NCBI GenBank assembly: GCA_949752745.1
Contig: OX457032.1
Coordinates: 16,904,720-16,968,719 of the forward strand
Length of the DNA: 64,000 bases
From: Protula sp. h YS-2021
Taxonomy: Eukaryota > Annelida > Polychaeta > Sabellida > Serpulidae
Reading direction: 5' to 3'
The notes under the pieces are model-generated. The model saw nothing but the letters and a program-made list of their open reading frames with translations, made no database searches and had not been told where the DNA came from. Positions 25,725 through 39,193 of this stretch are shown piece by piece. The number at the start of each line of letters is the position of its first letter. Within the stretch, counting starts at the first letter, position 1. Position numbers and translations under genes: made by a program.

Positions 25725-28700
25725 AGGCGGATACACGTTCGTATTCTTGCCCAATTCGCCTTATGACAGGGACATCAAATGCACCAGGAATATACTCGGC
25801 GCTGCAACTACAACGAATTTGAAACAGTAACGATTTGATTAAATTTTCCAGCAAGGAACCTACCTTAAGTTTTTCTTGCATTGAATTATCCACTCGAAAG
25901 TTCCTAACACTTGTTCTTAAAAAGTTGCTTTTCCAACATTGCTGATCTTGCTTTTTACCCCCAAGTTAGCCTCAGCAGAAGATGTTTTCAAACGTCATTT
26001 AGAAATCGCATTGATAACTTCCTGGGTTTCTTTTTGTTCCGTTTGGAAATGTCTAAAATGTGTATTCCACCAACCAGCTCAGCCCCGATCAAGTTGCGTA
26101 AGCAACCAAAACAAATGTAAAGTTTCTTTGTGTTTATCCGAAAGTTGCAGCAGCAAGCTATGACCGAAAAAAAAAAGCTTCAGCGAGACTTATATTTCTT
26201 TGTTTCCTGTGCACAGTTATTTTTCACGACACCGTTTTCAATCTCAATCCAGATCGATAACCATGACAATATCAGCACGCAGAATGCGTGTAATAACTGC
26301 TGATCACTGTACTCTGCATTTACAACGAAAAGACTGCAATAAACAAGTTTCCTGGTGCGTTTGTCTGCCTAAATGTGTTTCTCACACTTGCTCTCTTGGT
26401 GGCTAGTTATCAACTAACTAGACACATGTCCTTCAGAAAATTAAACTGATTCAGTAATCAACGCAGCTGTTATTAATTCCTGCGTTAAATAGCCTGACGT
26501 CTGTCTTTATCTGGGGTGCACGTAGGTTGCGAAACAATAACGGAATGCCGAAGAAAAACTTCCATGAAACGAAGATACACGCTTTGATTCATCCCTCACA
26601 CTATACATGAGTTCGTCAAGTAGACAAAGAAATAATAGCCCCTAGGCTCCGCCCTCTATGTATTAAATCCCTGTCATTGTAATAAAGGGAAAATCTGTTG
26701 CCTTCTGCCCTGCAGTGTTCGACAGCTGCCCAAAGCTTGGGACGCTTCAAGTAACAGGGGCGTTGCTTGCTATGTGCTCGTGAGGCCTGATGTGTGAAAT
26801 ACCGAGCTGCATGCACAATGGGTTCAAACTTCCTCCAAGATTGTTTGAATGTGTCCTTACGATATATATATACCAGTCAAGCAAGGAAAAGAGAAAACAA
26901 CTACAGTGTCTTCCTGGATTATTTCCTCAGTAAAAATATTGTGGAATGACTCAATATCAACAAAGTTTCGCTGCGTCCAAAACAACACCCCTCTAAAAAG
27001 CAGCGTGACGCCACTGTATGAGAATACATCAGGGGGTTGCATACTCGGCCAATCAGAAAAGGAATAGCTTCTTGTATGTGCGGCAACTGCACACAATGCT
27101 TGTTTACTGTAGCTGTTTGGAGCCCAATGGGTTATTAACAGCCTTGAATATTTCATCAGGATTAATAAGGATTAGAATACTACTTTGCCTCTGCGAAAAT
27201 TCTTGCCCTTGTAAGCGCTTATGTAAAAGTTATCCCAGGAAAACTGGGTAATTACACAAACAACAGAAAAACACACAGTACTTCAAAAATGAAAAATAAC
27301 ACGGCATCTTCGATTTAAAAAAGAAAACAGAATGCCAGTTACTTTATTTGAAAACAACACAACAAGCACAACAATTCCTTTCTTAATTTATAACTTAAGC
27401 ACACGCCATTTGTTAACTATACATGAAATGAAATCTCAGAGCTGCCGTGCAGATTCCTAATTTACTTCACGCCATGCATATATTGGAAACCATGGCAACA
27501 ACTACAGCTCTTAAAAAAAACGTTCTGCCTTTTTTTCTCAACAGCTTCAATATATCAAACTGCACAAATAATTTATTATGAATCAATTATACCGCTGAAT
27601 AGCGAGGGAGGGGAGGCATACTAGAGTTTCTGATAGCACAAAGCAAATAATATAGCCACAGACCATCTGTTCACGAAATAAAAGTTTTGCTTCCCTTATA
27701 TAAGGCAGCCCGAGATACAGCGAGAGTTAAGACAGACATATGGGCACTGCAAGAACAAAGAAAGCAGCCACCACAAAGACATTTGTGCCTACATACATAA
27801 ATGACAAACAGTGTAGTGACGTTCAATAGCAAAAGTGTGACAGCTTAAGATTTCCATACCCTTGGTTTTTTTCTCCCCCGTAATTGATTGCTACGCCAAT
27901 CCTGTCATTTATTGTAACTGTCCTTGATGTCCCTAATTAATATTCATATCGCCTTTTAGTTTATCGAAGAACATTTGCCTTTTTTTTTTTTTTTTTTTTT
28001 TAGCTGTCTTCTTATATAAGAAGTAATTTTTCAGCACACACACAACCAAACACACACACGCACACACAGATATACATTTTATGACCATTATAAAATTACA
28101 AAGAACTTTCTTGCGTCAGGTTTTTAACACAAATACTCAATCAACAGCCTGTTGTTATAAGTGGATATTTTGGTACATTCATAAACTTACAGACCCCCTT
28201 AAAAACTCTTCGCGAGTGTTTACTTCTGTATGCCTACCGAACATGTGGAATATTCCTTGAACGTCTAGACCAGAAGTCACACCAACTTAAGGATTTGTAC
28301 TTGGTATGTGAGTATGGAAGTCGAAACAAAATCTGTATGATTTAGAGATTTCTTTAGCATTTAACTTTTACGTTATTGGCCTGATGCATATTTTACTACA
28401 GGCGTTAGAGAAGTATAACGTAAAAAGCGTTTATCGCGTAAAAAAAACCTATCCCGTAAAACGTATTAAAAGAAACACGAATTGAAAACTTTCACAAACA
28501 AATATATGCAGCACACAAAAAACAATTTTTCGCTTGATTCACCGCAGGTCTGGGAGAGAAACACAATGCCCTCTTATCGTGTGTAATGAAATTATTTCTA
28601 GATTCAATGAAACAATCGCAGTTTTTAACATCCTTCTTTTTTGATAGTAACATGATGTTATGCGATAACTATAGAAGATTTTGCAAAACCGATAATTTTA

Positions 28701-28884
28701 ACACTTGGTCACAAATAAAACAAACTTTTTTTTTAAGTTCCGTTTTTTTTTAACTTCGATTTTATCTTTCTACAGGGACGCCAGTTTAAAAAATTACACC
28801 CTTTTGGCACTTGGAAAACCTTACAGGAAATAACTGGTAAGCTTTTTTTCGGCCAGTGTTTGTCGTCCTTTATGAGTCATCAAA

Positions 28885-29740
28885 ATGAAGCATTCTGTGA
28901 ACCATAAATGCCGACATTACTCAATCCAAATTATGACGTTTTATTTCGGCCGTGACGTCCTTCGATCATATTCAATGTGTTATGAAGTTGAGATTTGTTG
29001 TGTTCGCGACGATATTGCAACGTCAATCAAACGTTTCCCAGGAGATAAATGGTGGCTTTTCAACGTCGCATCGACGTCATTCCAGTATCACATAGGCGTC
29101 ATTGGCGACCGTATCGCAACGTGTATCAAACGTCTCCAAGTAGAGAAATGGAGACATCGATCAATGGTATGCACCCAGTAAAAACTGAGGTTGCGACGTA
29201 GATGAACGTCTTACTAACATCTTTGACACAATGTTGAACAGGCATTTGATAAGCGGCAGTTGTTTAAATGTTGGTTTTAGTCGCAACCAAAACGCAACAT
29301 TCTCTGACGTCTATTCAAGGTTGTACCACAGTGTTTTATAGAATGTCGAAAAAATCGAGCTTGGATTCACAAGCAGTAAACCGCTTCATCGTGAAATGGT
29401 AGCCATGACAGGTCATTGCCGAAATAGACCAAAACAGGGCGTAAAATATGAGAATTTCAACAGTGCACAAGTTTATACCACAATTTTGAAAAATATTAAT
29501 GGAAATGGACTTGCGCGCAGGATGACCCGAAGGCTGGGGTACTGTAATAGAGACTGTAATAGAATGCAACACGCTATAGACATCGCTTCGAATCCTATTT
29601 GCAACCTTTACGCAAACTTGATTAGATGTCGATATTCAACGTTTATACAACGTCGGGATGCGAGCCTATTCTACCTTGACGCAAGGTTGAATGGCAAGGA
29701 CGTTCAATAACCAATAAGTATTTTACGGACGTCAAAGCAG
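28885..29740. repeat. AACGTC-rich degenerate repeat zone
   Basis: The motifs AACGTC, GACGTC and TTGCAACG recur many times, far more than in flanking DNA. Two stretches about 100 bases apart (near 29010-29054 and 29110-29155) align: both contain GCAACGT, ATCAAACGT and a GA.AAATGG block. At the peptide level they read DDIATSIKR and GDRIATCIKR. The zone is probably a decayed repetitive element, perhaps related to the GACGTC-rich MITE at 38149-38735. It has no clear ends. Confidence 0.5.
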
Positions 29741-32700
29741 AGAACCAAAACCGCACTCAATAAGATTGTGATCTGGTTGTGATTATAAATGTTTACTTCG
29801 TTAAAGCGCATGGTCTGTAGGCGTCGGAAATGTCCCTCTCTACAACGCAATAACTACAAAGACAACGGAAACACACCTAAATAACAACCGGATCGTTATA
29901 TTGTTGATAATGTTTTCTGACTCTTGTTTACATGATGCTTAATTTTGGGAGCATCACCTTTAAGCCATAAAGCTGTTTTCTCCGATATTATGTGAGACCC
30001 GATAAAATTCAGCTACTGTTTAGAATATATACAGCTACTACAGTTACATAACAAAAAAACTTGAATTCATTCTAGTAAACAACGATAGATATATAAGGAA
30101 AAAGGATAAAAGAAATAATGAAAATGAAGTATGGAAGGAATGGAAATGCATAAAAACTCCACACGTTTTCCCTTAAAACATGGTGCATGCCACAAGCATA
30201 GCATAGCGCAGTAAGAAATATGTTATCATTGAGCGTTAGAGTAATCATTTACTCGGCTTCCTTTACTCTTTTCAAGTGCTCACGACACTTCTTTGTTCAC
30301 AGTATAATAAATCTTGCTTAGACTTTGATCACGTTTAAAGTGTGACCTTCTTGGGACGGGGGTACTTAAAAGGAAATTGACGATATTGCCTTGCCGAGAC
30401 TTCTATGAAGACTAAGTAAATTTCCATTCACTGATTTCCCACTACTCATCTAATTACAACACACTTTTACATACATCAATATCATCTGAGCACGCAAAAA
30501 ATCGTGTCCCTTTGGATACTTTAGCAGACACAATCAAAATAAAAACAAAGAAGTAATATTATGTATTTTATCCTAAACAAGAAAGAAACTAGATCGGCCC
30601 GCGCATCTAACAATCATTGTGCAATCATACAGCAGATAGCTCCATGATTTTGGCAAAAGTATTTCCTGATATATGGTGCTTTAGTCTATGTGTAAACACA
30701 CGGGTTTCTCGCATCGCTACCTCAAACATATTTTAAGTTATTGTGCATACGAAACACGGTTCCATTGTTCTACTTCCCTCTCAATGATTGCTTCTGTCAC
30801 TTCTTGTATGGTGTGAAATGTTTCAATGTTTGGAAGTGATAGCGGGATGGTGTTCTCAGTTTGGTTCAACTTTATTGTAATTTTTGTTAAGTGTATTTTA
30901 CAGCAAGATGATAAAAGCTTTCTCTAACTGCACTTGCAACCTTTCTGGTTGTAATACGTTTAGTTATAAACACAAAACATAATCACAGTCCACACATTAT
31001 AAATTCGTCGCTATTAATAGATTTCTCGGATTAAAAACGCAAATAAATGAAATTATGCATAAAAATAGAATGCGTAGGACATTCAGAAATTTATTTAAAA
31101 ACTTTATACAAAGTTACACCCCAAGTGTGCACATTTTATGTGTCTGGGAAGTAAGTTGCGATTAGGAAAATTGACTGGGTCTGTGTGATTATGATTTGGG
31201 GAAGTCTGTGATTAATTTCCTCCATTTCGGATAAAGTACTTTCTTTACATAATGATGAATTATTATGGTGTGTTTACAGAGGATACCGGATCCCCTCCCC
31301 CCATAAAAACATACTTTAATGAAATTGTGTAAAAATAACAAGAAATTCAGAAGTTAAATTTAGTATATACAGTTAAATTAGTACGAACACTTTGTACGAC
31401 TAAGGAAGCAAGCTGCAATTAGGATATGTTGTTTTGATTTGTTCGTTTAGCACAGAACGCTCGGTTGGCAATCGACGATTGTTGCAAAATGGATTCTTCT
31501 GAACATGCATCTTTTGATAACGCTTTTATCGTACTATCAGGGGCCTTTTCCGTGATTCGTTTCTGACATAGTAAGCAATTTCATGACAATAAACCTCTAT
31601 TATGTATTTCACTGTATCCGTAATGGCAAAGAAAAACAAGCTGACAAAAATAGCACAAATATTGTGATAGTGTAATATTCATTAGTATAAACACTTTTTC
31701 ACTGTTTCCCTTTAAGGTACAGTAAAAACAATCGTGCGTATATCACAATCAAAGGGGCTTTGAGGACAGATTCAAGTCCCTTCTCCATCCCACAGGTTCA
31801 ATCAATACCATTAAAAGCACTCCTGTTTGCCTACGCTTTTACTGAGCCTTTCTCAATTAGACAATAAAACTACTTCTTTCCATTGACAGATATGAAAATA
31901 TCACGTTGCAATATACCATCAATTGCTGTGTTTTCCCTCAGGCGTTTGCTTGATCTGATATCGATTTCTGAATTTACTGCCTTTCAAGTGCCTTCATTTC
32001 CTATTGTATATATAGCATAGGAAAGGCACGAAATCACAGGCAAACTAGACTTAGTTCCCTATTGGGAGTAAAATCAGGGGAAAGAAAAATAATTAACAGC
32101 AATGTATATAAAATGCATTGTTCGAGTTTTTTTTTATATTTCCACTGTCAGTTGGTGGGAGTGGAGGAGATTATGTGACCTTTCGAGGCCTCGTCCCAGT
32201 TCCATTCGTTCTGTTTGAACCGTAAAATATTTGTTAATTTATGAAAAAGAGAACTTGGGGACAGACCGAAAAATCGATTGGTCTTTTAAAAAATGTAGAT
32301 ATCGAAAAAAGGTCGAGTGTTTGTCCTTTGGTAAAACTAATGATAAATTGTTATATGGTTTGAGGATGACATCGGCACAGAAAATAAAACTAATAAGATC
32401 GATGTTATTTTTTTTTTACTTTTTTATTTTTTATTTTTCACTTTCTTTATTTTGTTACTTTTAAGGGGTAAACTCAATCTATTCGCAAAGAACTAGTGCG
32501 ATTACGCAGACTGCTATGTGATGTCATCATTGCAAAATAAATACTAAGTTGAATGAGGTTACAAGCATTAGACGGTATATAATCGCTTAGAATTAGCGCC
32601 CAAGCAAAATTCATTGTGTTGTAAGGCTTTAGTTTGCAGCTTAAGCCTAATATATTTGCTCTTTCATTTTTAAATATGTAATTGAATTTGAAAATCAATC

Positions 32701-33703
32701 GAATTTCAGTTGTCCTTCAACGGTATAACACTATATCCTGACCAAAGAACCAAAACTAAAATAGAGAAACTAAGGAAATGAATCAATAGTGTAAAACTGA
32801 TAAATCCACAGTTATATCACACGCTTTCAATTCATGCATCATATGATAGAATACGATACTAAAAATCAGACAATTTTATTTCAATGCTGACACTCGTTTC
32901 GTTGTTACACTTTAAGACAATAATTAAAACTCATGTAAATGTCAGCCTGTGGTTGATAAGATTAAGATAAACACGCATGTGTTTAAAATATATCGAACGT
33001 TGTAAAGCGCACATTTATTGATACAAAATAAAACCTGAAGTTATCTGCGAATGGTAAATTTATGGCATTCTAGACACAGAGTGAAACCAAGCTACAAAAT
33101 CGTAATACAATTACATTTATAACAAAATTTGGGTGTAAGAAAACTTATTAAGCTTTTAAAAATCGAAGATTTACATACCTTAACAATCTACCTATTGTAA
33201 TAATTTTATTTTGTAATTGTGATTATTATATAATTATTATATAATCCTCCACATGCGCTCAATATAAAAATACAAAGTTAAAGTTTTCGATAATTCTGTT
33301 GAATTACTTGTCAAAATCAAACAATGTGTTTCACCTGAAATATAGACCATTATCAAAGATAAGATCTAGTAATCAAGTCTTTTGCTACATTGAAACGTTG
33401 TTTTACCTCTGTTCATCCATCAAAAATCACTTTATCATTTAAGCAGAAATACTGGAGCAGATATAGCCATGTGGTAAACATGACCTTATGTATCGTATGA
33501 TGTCACTACTCCTTCAAAATGCACCCTCAACATGACTCTACAGCATCTCCCATCGGATAAACCCCCATTTGAAAGATACAAAAGAGAGATGGCTTTGCTT
33601 GTCCCCCACCGCTACATCAGATGTCAGGAAGATATGCCTCGAAGGTGAAACTACTGTGGCCCTCGCAACCTAACATTCTACGCAGAGGAGATGTTACACC
33701 GAG

Positions 33704-33710
33704 CGAGAGA

Positions 33711-33764
<54 letters not shown>

Positions 33765-33795
33765 GACACACAGACAGACAGACAGACAGACAGAC
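33704..33795. repeat. (GA)n / (CAGA)n compound microsatellite
   Basis: About 60 bases of GA with one GATA interruption, followed by about six CAGA tetramers. Confidence 0.95.
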
Positions 33796-35479
33796 TCGCC
33801 TTTTTGGCAGCGCAAGTGACCCATATCTCTTTCACCATGTGGAACAGCGAGAGAACGAGGTGAACACTTATGTTCAACAAGTCTAAGATTTTCAACCAAC
33901 ATCACATCAAAACAATCTTTTCATGATAATCATTGTCTTGCCCGACACAACGTTTAGGCAAGAAACGGCGACACACATAAAGTTGGCTCTGTGTGGCTGT
34001 ATGTGCGTGCAGCAATCATCGACTCCCAGTGTATATCAAACTGCCATGACCAGGCAGTGACCTGGCGTGTGATTGGTGGGAAGGAGTGCTATACGCGTTT
34101 CAGTGGACAACGATTCTGGTACAAATCCCCGCTAAAATCCGAAGGGAAAGCCCACTTACTCTTTTACTCGTTACACAGACACCATCACAGCATTGATGCA
34201 ATTGCTCTGCGTCGGGAGTTAACAACTTCTTTTGACACCTGACAGTGTGAACTAGTTTCAATGGTGGCGCATGCATCCTGTTTAACGTCCACGCATGACC
34301 GATCAGTGTGGTTTCCTAAAGCAGAAAGATTTACCTCAAAGGATGATGAAACATAGGAATGGTGTCCATATTGACTCTATATCAGTGGCAGTCGCAGGCC
34401 TAGCTTTCACCCTGCAGAAGGCATCTGAAATCTGAATTTCAGGTAGCTTTGGCTTCATGCCAGTAGCAGATCAGAAATCAATGGCTCTAACTAAAAGTTA
34501 GGGCAGCTTCAAATCAGTTTTGTTAATTCCTTCAGTGCTTTCATGAATAAACTCACACATTTCCAAAGGGAAGGCAGCTTCTCCGGAATAGTAACCCAGT
34601 AAAACAGAAGGCGAACTGACAATTTTTGTCCAGTAGCGCTGCTTTGTAAGAGACTGGCGATACAGAAGCACTTCTCAGAATTATACAGTTCACATCACGG
34701 AAGCAACGACATCAGGTTATATAAATAAGACAATCATTCCAGCTTATCACGGTATGTCAAATTGGAGTGAAAAAAAAATTTATAAAGTAAGCTTAACATT
34801 AAAGCTCGTCAAGTACAACATCTGGTATACAAACGAAATGGATCAGTTATTGCATGCGGGATGTTGGATTTTCTCAATACGTTCGCGTACACACCACCCG
34901 CAAGAATCAGTCTAAAACAGTTGCCCAAAGCGGCAAAATATACAAAATGTCCAATCTTCCTCTTGGTACGGGGCAGGAATTAACGCCAGCCTTTCAATAA
35001 GAAAAAATGCATAAGACGTAAGACAGCATAAGGTTGTCAGGGAAGTGGATATTCAAGACTTTGAGTGGCCAGGTGTCTAGTAGCTGTCGCCTGACAGCGT
35101 TTCCTGTCAATTGTGTTACTATCTATCTCATCTTGCTCTCTTTCCCAAAACGCGAAACTGATATCGTGGTGGTTCAAAGTAAATTTGTGATGCCATGGGG
35201 AGTTCAGCCTAACTCTGCCAGGTACACTAACAATGCATTGCTAATGAACATCAGATGCTTACTTGTACAGTTCTTTGGTAATATGTGCAAAATGGGAATA
35301 ACCGGTAGGTTTGCAAGCTTTCAATCCATAGCACACGTCGAAACTCCCACGTTTATCAAATACACACACGTTTATCTGACAATTTATCAAATACACAAGT
35401 TGATATTTTCGAAATTGAAACTGAAACTAATTTTTAATGATTATTTTATGAGTAAAATATCTGGTTCATCGTAAGGCAA

Positions 35480-37346
35480 TCAGGGTCTTCTCGGCTGCCG
35501 TTCCCGTTGCCTTGCTGACGATGAAGGCGTTTCATTGGTCATAGCTTTCCTAGCAGGTGGTTACATTTGGATAAATTTTGCAACTTTTTATGCATGGAGT
35601 ACTTTTCGTGCTTTATATATTTCAGACTTGATTTCAGCTATTCAACAATGTTCTCCGCAAGGCCATTAGATGATGCTTTGTGGACACTGGCAATCTTATG
35701 AACGATACCATGCAGTTTTATGAACTTTTAAAATTTCTAGAAATAGGAGGCACTCCATTATCAGTGAGAGTGATATCACAATCCATTACAACACTGAATA
35801 CCTCTTCCAAAAATTGGTAGTTTCACTTGCTGTAATCATTTTTATAATACGAAATTCTGGTCATCGTGAGAATGCATCCACAATAATAAAGACCTTACGT
35901 CCTTGTAATAGGCCGCAAAAGCAATTCTTTTCCAACGTTCTTTCAGTGCCATTCAAATCCCAGAGATGTACTACAGCACGAGTAAGTTATTTGCTAACAT
36001 ATAAGCAAGCAGAACATATGTTCACTTTGGTCTCAATGACTTGCATTTTGGCCATATCTGGAATACAATTTGTTGAGAAATGTAGGCTGATATTTTTACA
36101 ACTCTATTTCTGACGAGGCAACAATCTTAGTATGTCGCCAATTTAGCTTTCTGTGCCTGTTATGGAGCCTATTTCGGATTGTTTGAAGTAGATCAGCCAT
36201 TTTTATGCATTAAAAATCTTGCAGAATATTGTATCTTGTTTATTGTCGATTGTCATCTATTTATAAGAAGCTGTAATCGCTTCTGGTGAGGAAGCTTACA
36301 CTTCTTCGATTGATTTATACGATTTTCTGCCGGTCAAAGTCTGCTTAATCTACGACGTGTAAATGCAATATGTATCAATTCAAGCGCTCTTTTTTTGCCT
36401 CCGTACTCAACTTCAACATTCACATACCCTCAAGTTGAAGGTATTCCCCGCGTTACATCCCCAGTTTCACATTTGTCTTTCTTCTCATGCCACTGGTAAT
36501 GCTTTCGAGACACAGTCGAAAGCGTCGAAAGAGTATCAAGTTCCACTGCGATCATTTAATAGGTTTACGATAATGGCTTCGTTTTCTCCTTCCAGGCGTT
36601 GTTAACGTCGCAACAATTTTAAGCATATTGGAAATCTGTCATTTTCCGAATATTCGCTCTTGGGAGAGTCTTCCTGTTCATCAACGTCATAATTTTATTT
36701 ACCGACTTTCTTCTACTGGTGTCTTTCTTTCCTTTGTCAACCTTCTTGGATTTGCAGCGTCATTAAATCTGCCCTTTCTCTCCACACTTGTTAAATAATG
36801 CAATTATCGATACCTTGGGTCATCTTCCTGCTCAAGAGACATGTATTTACTGCAGACTTTTCTACCTTGTCTCCACTGCTGCATACTTTTATTGCCATCT
36901 CCATTGCCACAGAGACCTCCATAGCTTTTTAAAGTCAAATCCTTTTCCTACAGTAATCACTAACTAGCAGATTGCGCAGATACTCTCTCAAGCGGTCAAT
37001 AAAAAATCACAATGCTCACTTAATTGGTGCAGCACAATGAAGTAATCGGTAACGGATTGTCGTACTTGCTGTTGGCGCTTGTAAAGCCTATATCGCTCGG
37101 CAACCACAATGGGCTTCGGACTCCGATGCTCCTGTAGAAGCGTTGTCAACTGACCGAACGTCTTTGTTGATGGTTTTCCGTGTAACAGAGGCTACTGAAC
37201 AGTAAACCTTCCTGCATATCAGACGACAACTTTCTTCACACCCGTTCATCATTGGCAATAAAATAATGCTGCTCGGGCTCTTTATGCAGTTCCCAGCTAC
37301 CGTCTGCCTCATCAAAAAATTCAAGACATCCTATTAAGTTAGCCAT
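35480..37346 (-). mobile_element. Decayed, internally deleted Ty3/Gypsy LTR retrotransposon
   Basis: Read on the minus strand, several retrotransposon segments occur in the expected gag-to-integrase order but with many stops and frameshifts. At 37346-37000 is a gag-like segment with KTFGQLTTLL and an AERYRLYKRQQQ motif, followed by a Gln/Ser-rich helix region ending LSEHCDFLL. A broken CCHC knuckle (CGEKGQ) lies near 36780. A protease-flank-like segment (EVEYGGKKRALEL) follows near 36400. At about 36060-35500 is an integrase core with FIIVDAFSR, TDNG and a SNGLAE equivalent. Reverse transcriptase and RNase H are missing between about 36330 and 36160, so the copy is dead. I could not identify LTRs. 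Confidence 0.8.
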
Positions 37347-37620
37347 CATCTTAGCCCAGAAAATGATAAATATGAGCTTTGGTTAACTTCCTTTCGCCCA
37401 ATGCCGCACTAAAAAAAATAGATAGAAAGTTGCATGTTCCAAGTCAGAAAGGGACGTCAAGAGGAAACAAAGGAAACAAGTAAGTGAAAGGTAATCACGA
37501 AGGTCACGAGAGGTCATCTGACCTCGCCAGCGCTCCCCCTGTCCCCCACCCCGGGATCCCCTCCACCTCCGCATCCCCAGGACCACCCTCTTCCTGCAAG
37601 CTTAGCATGCGACTATCAAG

Positions 37621-37784
37621 GTAGTGAGGAAGTAAATGTGCTAAATTTCACTTTCTTAATTCTCTAATGTACAGCATAGTACTGCTGTCAACTGGTTTTC
37701 ATATCAATAAAAACATATTATAAAGCTAATTATATTCAACTTACCTCACTGAAGAAAACATTAGCACATTTACTTTCCTCATTT
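37621..37784. repeat. Small palindromic element with 24-bp inverted ends
   Basis: Starts GTAGTGAGGAAGTAAATG... and ends with its near-complement ...CATTTACTTTCCTCATTT. The arms are about 24 bases with one or two mismatches, around an AT-rich centre of about 115 bases. MITE-like. Confidence 0.65.
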
Positions 37785-38148
37785 CCTGTGCATAACCTTT
37801 TCCCATGCATTGACATCTTGTATGTTTGACTTGTGACTAAGTTATAGTTCAGTTTATTGTTTGAGATTTTACAATTGTCCTTGTCAGATACATCTATACC
37901 ATTACATTCAATGCATCCGTTTAATCGATCTGATGTTATATGATGTCCTTTAACAATGTAACCAGTAGCTTTGTGCTTTTAAATATTTATAGCTGTGTGT
38001 TCTGTTGTAAATTTTGGGATGCTTTCAACTCCATAATAGTCCACACTACATTTCCTGGTTCTATGTGGAATTATATTATTTATCTAGTGGTAATTCAGTG
38101 GTTGTGTAGCGATTGATGGTTGCATGATGACCTCTCTGAGGGAGGAAG

Positions 38149-38735
38149 CCCAGCAAACAAACGACGTCTTTTTTGGTTGAAAAAAGGTTGGATTTTGGTT
38201 GCAACGATTTCACAACCATATTCTGACCTATTTCCCCAAAACCAGACATTATTCCGACGTCGAGGCGACGTCGGATTTCTGACGTCATTCCGATGTTGCA
38301 AAAACGGCCAAAAAGCGATGAACATTATTATCGCTCACCGGAAATGGAAGTCATTTTGACAAAGAGGAAGAAAAAACGTAATTTTCACATGAAAATTTTA
38401 GAAATTTGATAGCGCGTCGGTATTTTTCTTCCTAGAGTGTTGAAATGTACATGGAAAATGCTTTCGTATATATTTCACAACAGCAGTTGAATGATTAGTT
38501 ATCTATTAATTTATAACTCTAGTCAGTTTCAGGTCGGAGTCCGACGTCGGTTCCAAGTATACATACAACCTAAAACCGACTTAATTCCCACGTCGGATTT
38601 AGGTCGGAACCCGACGTCATTCTGACGTTGAAAACCCGACGCCGGTTCCATTTCATATACAACCAAAAACCGGCACGTCAACGTCGGGTCTTGACGTCGA
38701 CCTGATGTCATTCTGACGTCTTAATGTTTGCTGGG
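38149..38735. mobile_element. MITE with CCCAGCAAACA termini, GACGTC-rich
   Basis: The element opens CCCAGCAAACAAACGACGTC and closes with the inverted form, GACGTCTTAATGTTTGCTGGG, giving terminal inverted repeats of about 20 bases. The interior is dense in GACGTC, CGACGTCGG and TGACGTCATTC blocks, some repeated in inverted orientation. No open frame is present, so it is non-autonomous. I could not define an unambiguous target-site duplication. Confidence 0.75.
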
Positions 38736-39166
38736 AGAGATGAGAGGGGGTTAGGGGGGTCCCAGAGTCCCCTGGCGCGGTCAGATGACCTTTCGTGACT
38801 TTTATGATAACCTTTCACTGACATATCTTCATTGTTTGTGTTACCTCGTGACGTCACTTCTTTGCTTGGAATATACAATTTCCTATTTACCACTAAATCC
38901 TCACCATCACATTTATTTTCCTGGCACGACCAGTTTTCTCATTGCCAATATCGAGAGTTCTCCTCAGGAAGATGAAAAACTAGGGTCAACTTTTCGAGGA
39001 GCAGGAGAAGACTATATTATAAAGTCGAGTTGGTGACGCCATGATAGTGTTACTATATGGCAACAACCTCTACCGTAGTTATCATTATGCCAAACCGACT
39101 GTTCAGCTCTTGTTCGTGCACTAAAGGTATTGATTCCGCGTTGTTATAAAACAGTTGATTTTTCAG

Positions 39167-39193
39167 GCGAACCGCCGTAGAGGTTGGCTGCTG
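39167..39193. repeat. 27-bp segment repeated exactly (inverted) at 62966-62992
   Basis: A GC-rich segment starting GCGAACCGCCGTAG and ending GGTTGGCTGCTG is present as an exact reverse complement near the other end of the window. A partial inverted version (AACCTCTACCGTAG) lies about 100 bases upstream, near 39066. Probably part of a dispersed repeat family. Confidence 0.7.

Larger units (their letters stand above)
37411..38896. mobile_element. Composite element with long inverted arms
   Basis: About 125 bases at 37411-37535 reappear in inverted orientation at 38771-38896. Both arms carry GGTCAGATGACC followed by CGTGAC and a matching TTTC-rich series, with scattered mismatches. The G-rich sequence next to the arms is also similar on both sides. 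Between the arms lie a small palindromic element (37621-37784) and the MITE at 38149-38735. This looks like a diverged inverted-repeat transposon that took later insertions, directly beside the Gypsy relic. Confidence 0.6.

Noticed and set aside
35034..35474. 146-residue plus-strand open frame
   Set aside because: No motif, no splice sites, and composition equal to the flank; it ends next to the Gypsy relic.
35814..36113. Plus-strand open frame over the integrase region
   Set aside because: Antisense shadow of the decayed integrase, which reads sensibly only on the minus strand.
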